DNA of 8,689 nt, taken from Ga0074130 sp964499485. GTDB lineage: Bacteria; Pseudomonadota; Gammaproteobacteria; Burkholderiales; Rhodocyclaceae. The notes under the pieces were generated by a model. The model searched no databases. It was not told where the DNA came from and was given only the letters and a program-made list of their open reading frames with translations. Shown in pieces: positions 1-5,891 of the stretch. Position 1 is the stretch's first letter. Each line of letters opens with the position of its first letter. The translations under genes and the position numbers were made by a program. The stretch covers positions 1 through 8,689 of the forward strand of contig CAZCLF010000048.1 in NCBI GenBank assembly GCA_964499485.1. The letters run 5' to 3'.

Positions 1-110
1 TCCACCACCACAATGTCATTACAAAACTGCACCGAGCGTAAACAGGCCTCAAGTTGTGAAGCGGCGTTGAGGGTAATGATGACAGCGGAGAGTGGTAGGC
101 GGTCAGACAT
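1..110 (-). CDS. Family 2 glycosyltransferase, N-terminal fragment (LPS core, WaaE-like)
   Basis: Only the first 36 codons lie in the window; the gene continues past base 1. From the ATG at 110-108 the peptide begins MSDRLPLSAVIITLNAASQL and runs on to a hydrophobic strand ending in IVVVD. The AVIITLNAA strand followed by an LRSV helix and an IVVVD strand is the nucleotide-sugar-binding start of GT-A fold family 2 glycosyltransferases. In the WaaE/KdtX-type LPS core enzymes this segment looks very similar. Such enzymes add a sugar, often glucose, to inner-core heptose at the cytoplasmic face of the inner membrane. Its position divergent from waaC and waaA supports an LPS core role. No clear Shine-Dalgarno sequence precedes the ATG. 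The acceptor and the sugar cannot be told from this fragment. Confidence 0.75.
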   Translation of the reverse strand, partial: MSDRLPLSAVIITLNAASQLEACLRSVQFCNDIVVV

Positions 111-148
111 GTCGCAATAGAGGGCGGCGAGGGCCTTATAATCGTCGA
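111..148. promoter_or_regulatory. Divergent intergenic region with TATAAT box (putative waaC promoter)
   Basis: These 38 bases separate the divergent start codons of the glycosyltransferase and waaC. A perfect TATAAT lies at 137-142 on the plus strand, inside CTTATAAT. Its complement offers TATAAG (140-135) as a -10 box for the minus-strand gene. No good -35 hexamer sits 15-19 bases upstream of TATAAT; the best in-range match has three of six bases. Transcription from this box would start near 148-150, on the waaC ATG itself. The promoter call rests on the -10 box alone and is an inference. Confidence 0.4.
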
Positions 149-1150
149 ATGGTCGCTATTGTAGGCGCGACGGCGACTTCTCGCCCGACTCTGCGCATTC
201 TCCTTGTCAAAACATCATCCCTTGGGGATGTTGTACACAATCTCCCTGTCGTCAGCGATCTGCGTCGGCACTTCCCCGACGCCCACATTGACTGGCTAGT
301 GGAGGAGAGTTTTGCGGCCATTCCGCGCCTGCACTCTGGCGTCAATACGGTCATTCCACTGGCTCTCCGCCGCTGGCGCAAGCAACTGCTAAGAAGCCAA
401 ACTTGGCGGCAAGTGGGTGATTTAAAGTGGCAGTTACAAGCCATTCGCTACGATTTAGTGATTGATACCCAAGGTCTAGTCAAAAGCGCCATCTTTGCAC
501 GCTGGTCCAATGGCATCAAACACGGTTATGCGGGCGACAGTATTCGCGAGCCCTTGGCAGCACGGTTCTATGACCAACACCACACGGTCAGCAAGGCACT
601 ACACGCTGTTGAGCGCAACCGGCAGCTTATCGCTGCGGCCTGTGGCTATGCAGTTCCGGACTTACTGGATTACGGGATTAGCGTTGCACCGCTCAATGCA
701 TCATGGCTGCCAGAGAGTCGCCCCTACGTTGTGCTGCTCACTGCAACCAGTCGCGATGACAAGCTCTGGCCTGAACAAGATTGGATTGCGCTGGGCAAAC
801 AACTCAATGCGCGCGGCTTAGCCTGCATCCTGCCCGGCGGCTCGGCTATAGAGCGTGAGCGCGCTGCGCGTATCACTACAGCCCTCGGGGATGGGTATGC
901 CATTGCACCGCCATCGCTTGATATTGAAACGCTCTCCCAATTGATGGCTGGTGCACGCATCGTTATCGGTGTCGATACAGGCCTCACCCACCTTGGGGCG
1001 GCCGTTGGTCGCCCGACTGTCGCTATTTTCTGTGCCACCGACCCCGGCTTAACGGGCGTCCATGCGCCACAACCCGTACTCAATCTGGGTAGCATCGGAC
1101 AAGCGCCAACGCCTGATGAAGTCATGCAGGCGTGCGCTGACTGGCTATGA
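149..1150 (+). CDS. waaC: Lipopolysaccharide heptosyltransferase I
   Basis: WaaC transfers the first L-glycero-D-manno-heptose from ADP-heptose to Kdo2-lipid A on the cytoplasmic side of the inner membrane. It is a GT-B fold family 9 enzyme. From the ATG at 149 the product is 333 aa. Residues 15-30 hold the family opening LRILLVKTSSLGDVVH, whose Asp27 corresponds to the proposed catalytic aspartate. The C-terminal domain has the TSRDDKLWP segment (200-208), matching the ADP-phosphate-binding lysine region, and GVDTGLTHL (274-282), the nucleotide-heptose site. Homologues usually start right at the LRILLVKTSS strand, so the first 14 residues look like an odd extension. No Shine-Dalgarno precedes ATG 149, and no ATG, GTG or TTG lies nearer that strand. 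A GTG at 92 is in frame but sits inside the divergent gene. The stop overlaps the waaA ATG by 4 nt (ATGA), implying translational coupling. Confidence 0.93.
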   Translation: MVAIVGATATSRPTLRILLVKTSSLGDVVHNLPVVSDLRRHFPDAHIDWLVEESFAAIPRLHSGVNTVIPLALRRWRKQLLRSQTWRQVGDLKWQLQAIRYDLVIDTQGLVKSAIFARWSNGIKHGYAGDSIREPLAARFYDQHHTVSKALHAVERNRQLIAAACGYAVPDLLDYGISVAPLNASWLPESRPYVVLLTATSRDDKLWPEQDWIALGKQLNARGLACILPGGSAIERERAARITTALGDGYAIAPPSLDIETLSQLMAGARIVIGVDTGLTHLGAAVGRPTVAIFCATDPGLTGVHAPQPVLNLGSIGQAPTPDEVMQACADWL

Positions 1151-2400
1151 GTCGCCTACTCTACAGTCTTGCCACAGTAGCGCTACTACCTTGGGCAGTG
1201 CTCCACCTCTGGCTGCGCTCGCGCCGGCAACCTGAATACCTGCAACATATCGGCGAGCGCTTTGCCCGCTACCCGCACAATGACGATGCACGCCCGCTGA
1301 TCTGGATTCATTCAGTCTCAGTCGGCGAAACGCGGGCGGCAGAAAGCCTCATCAAAGCGTTGTTTCTAGCCTACCCCGGCCATCGCATCCTGCTCACGCA
1401 TATGACGCCGACCGGGCGTGCCACCACCTCGCCGCTACTTGAGCAGTGCGAGCGGCGTTATCTGCCTTACGACACCCCCTGGGCTGTCAATGCTTTCCTG
1501 AATCACTACCGCCCGGACTTCGGCCTGATCATGGAAACCGAGCTGTGGCCCAATTTAATTTCCACTTGCGCGTCTAGGCAATTGCCGTTGTTGCTAGTGA
1601 ACGCGCGCCTCTCCGAACGCTCAGCGCGGCGCTATGCACGCTTTTCGGGCCTAACGCATCAGGCATTGCGCCAACTGAGCGCCATCGCCGCGCAAACCGA
1701 AGCGGACGCGACACGCCTGCGCAGCCTGGGCGCGAACGAAGTGGTGGTATGCGGCAATCTGAAGTTCGATCTAGCCGCCCCAAGTGATCAGCTTGAATTA
1801 GCGCAGCAATGGCGGACGAGTATGCGTCAGCCAGCGGTCGTGCTGTGTGCCAGTACGCGCGAAGGAGAAGAAAGTCTCATCTTGGCGGCGTGGCAGCATG
1901 CCAAGCCGGATGCCTTGCTGGTGCTCGTTCCGCGACACCCTCAACGTTTTGCTGAAGTGGCTGCACTCGCAGCCCAAATGGGATTCAAGACGCGCTGCCG
2001 GAGTGAGGGTTTGCCAGATGCAGAAACTCAGGTCTGGATTGGCGACAGTATGGGCGAAATGGGTGCGTATTACGGCTGCGCCGACCTTGCGCTGATCGGC
2101 GGTAGCTTGCTGGACTACGGCAGCCAAAACCTGATTGAGGCGTGTGCGCTGGGCACGCCGGTCTTGATCGGGCCTTCAACCTATAACTTTGCCGAGGCTG
2201 CGGCCAACGCCACTGCGTGTGGTGCAGCACAAGCGATCAATGATGCCGAGGATTTTGTGGACACCGCCACCGCGCTGCTACATGACTCAGTCCGCCGTGC
2301 GTCAATGCGCAAGGCCGGGCTGGAATTTGCTGCAGCTCATCGCGGGGCTACCGCACGCACGATGCAATTGATTAAAGCGGTTGTAGCGAAAGTGAAATAG
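1147..2400 (+). CDS. waaA: 3-deoxy-D-manno-octulosonic acid (Kdo) transferase
   Basis: WaaA (KdtA) is an inner-membrane-anchored GT-B glycosyltransferase that moves Kdo from CMP-Kdo onto the lipid A precursor, normally an essential step in Gram-negative LPS synthesis. The 417 aa product is of usual family length. Residues 4-23 form the hydrophobic N-terminal anchor. IHSVSVGETRAA (54-65) carries Glu61, matching the catalytic glutamate (Glu60 in E. coli). LIMETELWPNL (127-137), LVNARLSERSA (150-160), GNLKFD (203-208) and the C-terminal GGSLLDYGSQNLIEA (318-332) are all family signatures. It is the second gene of a waaC-waaA operon, and its ATG overlaps the waaC stop. Whether it adds one or two Kdo residues cannot be read from the sequence. 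It is convergent with the rhodanese gene, only 14 bases away. Confidence 0.96.
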   Translation: MSRLLYSLATVALLPWAVLHLWLRSRRQPEYLQHIGERFARYPHNDDARPLIWIHSVSVGETRAAESLIKALFLAYPGHRILLTHMTPTGRATTSPLLEQCERRYLPYDTPWAVNAFLNHYRPDFGLIMETELWPNLISTCASRQLPLLLVNARLSERSARRYARFSGLTHQALRQLSAIAAQTEADATRLRSLGANEVVVCGNLKFDLAAPSDQLELAQQWRTSMRQPAVVLCASTREGEESLILAAWQHAKPDALLVLVPRHPQRFAEVAALAAQMGFKTRCRSEGLPDAETQVWIGDSMGEMGAYYGCADLALIGGSLLDYGSQNLIEACALGTPVLIGPSTYNFAEAAANATACGAAQAINDAEDFVDTATALLHDSVRRASMRKAGLEFAAAHRGATARTMQLIKAVVAKVK

Positions 2401-2410
2401 TTTTACGAGA

Positions 2411-2426
2411 CCGACTAGTAGGTCGG
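2411..2426. terminator. Short inverted repeat between converging waaA and rhodanese genes
   Basis: CCGAC (2411-2415) pairs with GTCGG (2422-2426) around a 6-base loop, in the gap where waaA and the rhodanese gene converge; the repeat overlaps the rhodanese stop codon. A hairpin here could help end transcription from both sides. Neither strand has a good T-run after the stem (waaA side CATTTGCGC; minus side TCTCGTAAAA), so this is at best a weak or Rho-assisted terminator. Confidence 0.25.
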
Positions 2427-2738
2427 CATTTGCGCATCCACCTGCGCTGCCCACGCGGCAACACCGCCCTGCAAGTTATAGAGCTTAGCGAAGCCGTTTT
2501 GCTCAAGAAAGACGGCAACTTGGGCGCTACGCATGCCGTGATGACAGATCGCGACAATCTCGCTCCCTGCATCCAGCTCTTCAAGTCGCTGTGGAATGCT
2601 GCGCATGGGAATCGAACGGGCGCCATCAATCCGACACACATCGAACTCCCAAGGCTCTCTCACATCCAACAACACCGGAGATGGCCGCGTGTCGTCACGC
2701 AGCCATTCAGCGAGTTGTACTGCACTGATCTGCTGCAT
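2415..2738 (-). CDS. Single-domain rhodanese-like sulfurtransferase
   Basis: The 107 aa product is one rhodanese domain, the size of GlpE/PspE-type proteins. It has LLDVREPWEFDVCRIDGA (23-40), the usual LDVRE and IxGA motifs, followed by the active-site loop CHHGMR (65-70) with Cys65 as the residue expected to carry persulfide. The C-terminal LQGGVAAWA (89-97) is also typical. Such proteins move sulfane sulfur from thiosulfate or a protein persulfide to thiol acceptors in the cytoplasm; the partner here is unknown. I chose the ATG at 2738, which starts at MQQISAVQLAEW as homologues do. It begins one base after the pcm stop, so the two genes are probably co-translated. A longer frame reaching 2768 would overlap pcm and adds a basic, non-conserved stretch. 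Confidence 0.9.
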   Translation of the reverse strand: MQQISAVQLAEWLRDDTRPSPVLLDVREPWEFDVCRIDGARSIPMRSIPQRLEELDAGSEIVAICHHGMRSAQVAVFLEQNGFAKLYNLQGGVAAWAAQVDAQMPTY

Positions 2739-2739
2739 C

Positions 2740-3393
2740 TCAGAACGTGAACTTTTGCGCAGGGGCAAGGCTAGTCAGCGGTGCCGTCACGGTCTCGAAC
2801 AGCGGCAGGGTACGGAAACCCTCTTCGCTTTCGCGGGTGATCAAACGCGCTTCCATCACAGGCTCTTCGCCAACGATGGCAAACAGACGACCACCAACTT
2901 TCAACTGCGCCAGCAATTCCTGCGGCACTGTTGCAACGCTGGCAGAGATCACGATCACGTCGTACGGGGCTTGAGCGGCCAAGCCGTTCGCGCCATCGGC
3001 AGTCTCGACGGTCACATTATCGATACCACTGCGCTTGAGGTTGGTACGGGCGGTGTCCGCCAGCGCCGGCACGACTTCCAGTGTGGTGACATGCTTGGCA
3101 TGCGCGGCCAGCAGAGCTGCCATATAACCAGAACCCGTGCCGATCTCCAGCACGCTTTCGTGCTTCTTGACCTGCACCGCCTGCAAGGCATGCGCCTCGA
3201 TCTTGGGCGCCAACATCACGGCGCCATGACCCAGTGGAATTTCTGCATCGGCAAAGGCCAGACGCTGCAGCGCGGCCGGCACGAAATCTTCGCGTCGGAC
3301 AGCAAACAGGAGGTCGAGCACATTCTGGTCGAGCACCTCCCAAGGGCGGATTTGTTGCTCGATCATGTTGAAGCGGGCTTGTTCGAAATTCAT
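2740..3393 (-). CDS. pcm: Protein-L-isoaspartate O-methyltransferase family protein, divergent
   Basis: This 217 aa protein is a class I SAM-dependent methyltransferase with the Pcm layout. The N-terminal helices (RPWEVLD, LDLLFAVRREDFVPAAL) precede EIPLGHGAVMLAPKI (51-65), then motif I VLEIGTGSGY (81-90), the acidic LEVV strand (105-108) and the PYDVIVISASV strand (143-153). Canonical Pcm repairs isoaspartyl residues by methylating them. The overall match to E. coli Pcm is clear, including EIGTGSGY. The segment equivalent to E. coli GQTISQP is GAVMLAP here, so the conserved Ser-Gln-Pro near the isoaspartyl site is missing, and the E. coli RFVPL stretch near the C-terminus is also not kept. 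It may methylate something else or bind SAM without repair activity. It lies just upstream of the rhodanese gene. No strong Shine-Dalgarno precedes the ATG at 3393, but homologous N-termini support that start. The gene symbol is by family, not proven function. Confidence 0.85.
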   Translation of the reverse strand: MNFEQARFNMIEQQIRPWEVLDQNVLDLLFAVRREDFVPAALQRLAFADAEIPLGHGAVMLAPKIEAHALQAVQVKKHESVLEIGTGSGYMAALLAAHAKHVTTLEVVPALADTARTNLKRSGIDNVTVETADGANGLAAQAPYDVIVISASVATVPQELLAQLKVGGRLFAIVGEEPVMEARLITRESEEGFRTLPLFETVTAPLTSLAPAQKFTF

Positions 3394-3480
3394 GGTTCAA
3401 CTCACGCAGATGCGCCCTTAGCAGGGCAGGATTCAGGGCTGAAGCAGCCCCGGATTCAAAAACTTGCCTATTTTAGCTGA
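3394..3480 (-). other. Hairpin-rich leader or spacer between the NlpC gene and pcm
   Basis: This 87-base gap carries three perfect short inverted repeats: CGCA/TGCG (3405-3414, 2-base loop), GCCCT/AGGGC (3414-3427, 4-base loop) and GGGCTG/CAGCCC (3436-3450, 3-base loop). The third is flanked by direct GGATTC copies at 3429-3434 and 3452-3457. On the minus strand a TAAAAT (3475-3470) could act as a -10 box for pcm, with only a poor -35 match (CGGACG). No T-run follows any stem, so none is a standard intrinsic terminator. It does not match a riboswitch class that I can recognise. Confidence 0.4.
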
Positions 3481-3966
3481 TCAATCGAAATACGTCCGTG
3501 CCTCTTCAAAACGCGTTGCGTACCAGCCATTTTTCAGGCTATCCAGGCGAACCTTGCCGCCCGTACTTGGGGCGTGGGCAAAGCGGTTCTCGCCAATGTA
3601 GATGCCAACGTGTGAGTACGGCTTATTCCGGGTATTGAAAAACACCAAATCGCCGGGGCGCAACTGGGACAAAGGGATAGGCTGGCCACGGCGGGCAATA
3701 TCGGCGGCGCTGCCCACCAGCTTTAGGCCAATGGCTTGAGCGAACACATGGCTGACCATGCCGCTGCAATCCAAGCCGGCTTCTGGGTTTTTGCCGCCAT
3801 AGCGATAGCCGGTATCAATCAGGGCCAGGGCGTACAGCACCACATCCTGCGCCAAGGCCTGACGTTGAGCAGACTCTGGCGGACGCTCGCTGCGTTCAGG
3901 CGCACGGGGTGCCACCCCGGCGCAGGCTGATAACAGCAGGGCCAGACAAACAATGAGGGGGCGCAT
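3481..3966 (-). CDS. NlpC/P60 family lipoprotein, probable peptidoglycan endopeptidase
   Basis: The 161 aa product starts with a lipoprotein signal peptide: RPLIV, then a hydrophobic run ending LLLSAC, with lipobox Cys15. A short Pro/Arg/Glu-rich linker follows, then one NlpC/P60 domain. The catalytic residues are visible: Cys67 in GLDCSGMV, His119 in YSHVGIYIG and His131 in FAHAPSTG. RPGDLVFF (103-110) and YRYGGKNP are further family marks. Proteins of this type (E. coli Spr/MepS, NlpC) cut peptide stems or cross-links of peptidoglycan in the periplasm. It has no SH3 or other targeting domain. Asp-Ser does not follow the lipobox Cys (it is Ala-Gly), so by the Lol rule outer-membrane sorting is expected. 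The start is ATG 3966; a TTG at 3969 directly upstream would add one residue. No clear Shine-Dalgarno is seen. It lies 18 bases after the yqjK-like gene and is probably in that operon. Confidence 0.9.
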   Translation of the reverse strand: MRPLIVCLALLLSACAGVAPRAPERSERPPESAQRQALAQDVVLYALALIDTGYRYGGKNPEAGLDCSGMVSHVFAQAIGLKLVGSAADIARRGQPIPLSQLRPGDLVFFNTRNKPYSHVGIYIGENRFAHAPSTGGKVRLDSLKNGWYATRFEEARTYFD

Positions 3967-3984
3967 CAATAGAGCGAGTGAAAA

Positions 3985-4263
3985 CTACCGGCGACGCAGA
4001 TTCTGTGTCAGTCGCCACAAGGACAGACCGCGCATACCCCAACGGAAGATCAGGCGGGGACGCATAAACACCGCAGCGACAGCAGTGCCCAGCAAAAGGT
4101 AGGGCTGTTTACGCACCCAATCCAGCCCAGCAGCAGTGGTATCAATCACCTTGAAAACCGGGCTCAGGCCGGCAACGTACTCACCCAGCGCCGCGCGCTC
4201 GGCCTGACATTGCAACTGCAAGCGCTGTTTTTTGAGCGCTAGTTCAAGCCGTCGAGCATTCAT
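3985..4263 (-). CDS. yqjK: YqjK-like protein
   Basis: A 92 aa basic protein. Its N-terminal 25 residues (MNARRLELALKKQRLQLQCQ and on) form a charged amphipathic helix. A central hydrophobic stretch, QPYLLLGTAVAAVFMRP (53-69), could be one membrane segment or a membrane-dipping helix, and the tail is arginine-rich. This resembles the YqjK family, whose gene lies after yqjD and yqjE in enterobacteria; the function is unknown. Its ATG overlaps the stop of the upstream yqjE-like gene by 4 nt (ATGA), so the two are translationally coupled. Recognition rests on the gene order and the overall pattern more than on a strong motif. Confidence 0.75.
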   Translation of the reverse strand: MNARRLELALKKQRLQLQCQAERAALGEYVAGLSPVFKVIDTTAAGLDWVRKQPYLLLGTAVAAVFMRPRLIFRWGMRGLSLWRLTQNLRRR

Positions 4264-4652
4264 GGTTGCTCGGGGGCACGCAGCTCGGCGCGATCACGGC
4301 TGAGCTCGGCCAGACTGGCAACGAAGAGGCCAGAAGGTGCGCGTGCCTGACGCCACACGATCGCCACGGCAAGAAGCCCCATGCTTACGAAAAGCGCAGA
4401 GAAGACACCGAGTACCAGCAGGCGATTACTGTCCCACAAGAGCACGGTCAGAAAGATCGCCACAAAAATCAGGCCAGCCCCCAAGGCCAGCACCGCAACG
4501 GCCCCCCAAAGCAGCAGCGCCAGCAAACGCTGACGCTCCTCCTCGAGCTCGGTCGCGAAGAGCTGCAGACGCGTCTGCAGCAGGGTAAGGGACGTACCCA
4601 GCAGCCCTCGCACAGAGGCGAGGATGCCGGGACGCGCACCGGGCGTGCTCAC
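4260..4652 (-). CDS. yqjE: YqjE / phage holin superfamily inner-membrane protein
   Basis: A 130 aa protein with an N-terminal amphipathic helix (SVRGLLGTSLTLLQTRLQLF, then ATELEEERQR) and two strongly hydrophobic membrane helices at about 44-70 and 76-100, followed by a polar C-terminal tail. The TRLQLFATELEEE segment is characteristic of YqjE, which databases often label a putative actinobacterial holin-X or phage holin family protein. Despite that label, YqjE is a chromosomal inner-membrane protein of unknown role, and nothing phage-like is nearby. The start is GTG at 4652, three bases after the yqjD-like stop. No clear Shine-Dalgarno is present, so it may depend on translation of the upstream gene. 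Confidence 0.85.
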   Translation of the reverse strand: MSTPGARPGILASVRGLLGTSLTLLQTRLQLFATELEEERQRLLALLLWGAVAVLALGAGLIFVAIFLTVLLWDSNRLLVLGVFSALFVSMGLLAVAIVWRQARAPSGLFVASLAELSRDRAELRAPEQP

Positions 4653-4655
4653 TGC

Positions 4656-4967
4656 TTAACGACGACCGATCAGCAAGCCAACGACGAGGCCAACACCCGC
4701 GGCAATACCCACTGCGCGCCATGGGTTGTCATGCACATAGTCATCAGCGGCGCGGCCAGCGGCCTTGGCCTTATCGACGATCATCACCTCTGCTTCGGCC
4801 AGCTTGATCTTGGCTTCGGTCAGACGGGCTTGGGTCTTTTCGCGCAGCTCGGCGAATTTCTCGCCGGCTTGGCCAGCGGTGGCGCGCAGGATTTCTTCAG
4901 CGTCGGCAATCACCACCTTGAAGTCGGCGATCAGCTTGTCCTTGTTGGCTTGGGTAATTTCACTCAT
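4656..4967 (-). CDS. yqjD: DUF883 / ElaB-YqjD family membrane-anchored protein
   Basis: A 103 aa protein. Residues 1-75 are a charged, Ala/Glu/Lys-rich helix likely to form a coiled coil (KLIADFKVVIADAEEIL, then LREKTQARLTEAK). The signature DDYVHDNPWRAVGIAAGVGL (75-94) follows, then a C-terminal membrane helix ending GLLIGRR. This tail-anchored design and the HDNPW-GRR ending define the ElaB/YqjD/DUF883 family. In E. coli, YqjD is an inner-membrane protein that binds ribosomes in stationary phase and is under RpoS control; the same role here is an inference. A good Shine-Dalgarno, AGGAGA at 4979-4974, lies 6 bases before the ATG. It is the first gene of a yqjD-yqjE-yqjK-NlpC series. Confidence 0.92.
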   Translation of the reverse strand: MSEITQANKDKLIADFKVVIADAEEILRATAGQAGEKFAELREKTQARLTEAKIKLAEAEVMIVDKAKAAGRAADDYVHDNPWRAVGIAAGVGLVVGLLIGRR

Positions 4968-5057
4968 GCGAATTCTCCTGTACGACGGTTATGTGAATGA
5001 ATAAAGCTATTGTGGTTCAAGGCTACCGCCTTTCCCCTGTGATGGCAATGCGCTTGC
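4968..5057 (-). promoter_or_regulatory. Intergenic region upstream of the yqjD-like operon, with RBS and small hairpin
   Basis: This 90-base gap separates the end of xthA from the yqjD-like start. It holds the AGGAGA ribosome binding site (4979-4974) and a perfect small inverted repeat, AAGGC/GCCTT around TACC (5019-5032). The repeat could follow xthA as a weak terminator, but no T-run comes after it on either strand. A promoter for the operon is expected here. On the minus strand a TTGAAC (5022-5015 area) is a fair -35, but I find no well-spaced -10, so no exact promoter is called. Confidence 0.35.
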
Positions 5058-5858
5058 TCAAACCAAGCCAACGCAATCGTAATCAATCGTAAGCGGCGCA
5101 TGGTCACTGAAACGGCTGTCCTTGTAGACCGCACCCCGACTCACTGTCGCGGCGATACCGGGGGTTGCTACCTGATAGTCAATGCGCCACCCCACATTTT
5201 TGGCCCATGCCTGGCCACGGTTGCTCCACCAGGTATAGGCGCCCTCGCCAACATCTGGGTAGCGCTGGCGGTAAGTATCCACCCAACCTTCGGTGTCAAA
5301 CAGGCGCGTCAGCCAGGCACGCTCTTCGGGCAAGAAGCCTGAGTTTTTAAGGTTGCCCTTCCAATTCTTAAGGTCAATTTCATTGTGCGCGATATTCCAA
5401 TCGCCACACACCACGACCTCCCGGCCGCTCTTTGCAGCTTCAGCACGTAATTTCTGCAAATGCGGGTAAAACACATCCAAAAAACGGAATTTAGCCTCTT
5501 GACGCTCGGGCGAACTAGAGCCTGAAGGCAGGTAAACCGAGATCACTGAGAGCTTGGGGAAGTCCAGCTGAACATAGCGCCCTTCGGCATCGAACTCTGC
5601 ATTACCAAGGCCGATCACCACATTCTGCGGCGTATGACGACTGTAAACACCCACCCCGCTGTAGCCTTTCTTCTCGGCACAATGAAACCAGCCACGATAT
5701 CCGTCTGGGGTCTGCATTTGGGGAGTCAAATCTGGCATTTGGGCTTTAAGCTCCTGAACGCAGACAAAATCTGCGCCCTGCTGCGCCAGCCAGTCGAACA
5801 CACCTTTAGTCGCCGCCGAGCGGATGCCGTTGAGATTCAGTGAAATGATGCGTAGCAT
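5058..5858 (-). CDS. xthA: Exodeoxyribonuclease III
   Basis: ExoIII is a Mg2+-dependent AP endonuclease and 3'-5' exonuclease of base excision repair, acting on apurinic/apyrimidinic sites and blocked 3' ends. The 266 aa product (E. coli 268) has the full EEP-fold catalytic set: Asn8 in SLNLNG, Glu36 in VQELKAQ, Tyr109 in SVYLPSG, Asp153 and Asn155 in CGDWNIAHNEIDL, Asp227 in WRIDY, and Asp252-His253 in the terminal SDHAP. The start is the ATG at 5858, since the conserved family begins at MLRIISLNLNG. The open frame runs on to 6368, but that part is antisense to pyrE and resembles no protein. No clear Shine-Dalgarno precedes the ATG. The gene diverges from pyrE, and its first codon overlaps the -10 box proposed for pyrE. 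Confidence 0.95.
   Translation of the reverse strand: MLRIISLNLNGIRSAATKGVFDWLAQQGADFVCVQELKAQMPDLTPQMQTPDGYRGWFHCAEKKGYSGVGVYSRHTPQNVVIGLGNAEFDAEGRYVQLDFPKLSVISVYLPSGSSSPERQEAKFRFLDVFYPHLQKLRAEAAKSGREVVVCGDWNIAHNEIDLKNWKGNLKNSGFLPEERAWLTRLFDTEGWVDTYRQRYPDVGEGAYTWWSNRGQAWAKNVGWRIDYQVATPGIAATVSRGAVYKDSRFSDHAPLTIDYDCVGLV
5830..5858 (+). promoter_or_regulatory. Putative sigma70 promoter for pyrE
   Basis: TTGAGA (5830-5835, five of six matches to TTGACA) and TAGCAT (5853-5858, four of six to TATAAT) are separated by exactly 17 bases. Transcription would begin near 5865, leaving a leader of about 27 bases before the TTG start proposed for pyrE. The -35 and most of the spacer lie within the first codons of the divergent xthA. 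Predicted from sequence only. Confidence 0.4.
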
Positions 5859-5879
5859 GCAAGCTTTACAAATATGAGC

Positions 5880-5884
5880 AGGGG
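5880..5884 (+). promoter_or_regulatory. Ribosome binding site that selects the pyrE TTG start
   Basis: AGGGG lies 7 bases before an in-frame TTG (5892-5894), an ideal spacing. The in-frame ATG at 5874 lies upstream of this site and has no Shine-Dalgarno of its own. This site therefore favours TTG as the real pyrE start. Confidence 0.55.
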
Positions 5885-5891
5885 TAGGATT

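Noticed and set aside
92..148. GTG at 92 as an earlier waaC start
   Set aside because: It lies inside the divergent glycosyltransferase coding region, upstream of the TATAAT box, and the added residues (MVGGQTCRNRGRRG and on) are not WaaC-like.
2596..3480. 294-codon open frame on the plus strand across pcm
   Set aside because: It lies antisense to pcm, is rich in His, Arg and Gln with no domain pattern, and the pcm frame is clearly the coding one.
3394..3480. SAM or SAH riboswitch before the SAM-dependent pcm gene
   Set aside because: The hairpins are short and independent and the conserved core sequences of those riboswitch classes are not present as far as I can recognise.
4260..4652. Phage holin, suggesting a prophage remnant
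   Set aside because: The holin label belongs to the superfamily name; gene order with yqjD and yqjK shows a chromosomal YqjE, and no phage genes are nearby.
4266..5000. 244-codon open frame on the plus strand across the yqjD/yqjE-like genes
   Set aside because: It is antisense to two recognised overlapping families and has no coherent hydrophobic core or motif; it follows from the codon composition of the real genes.
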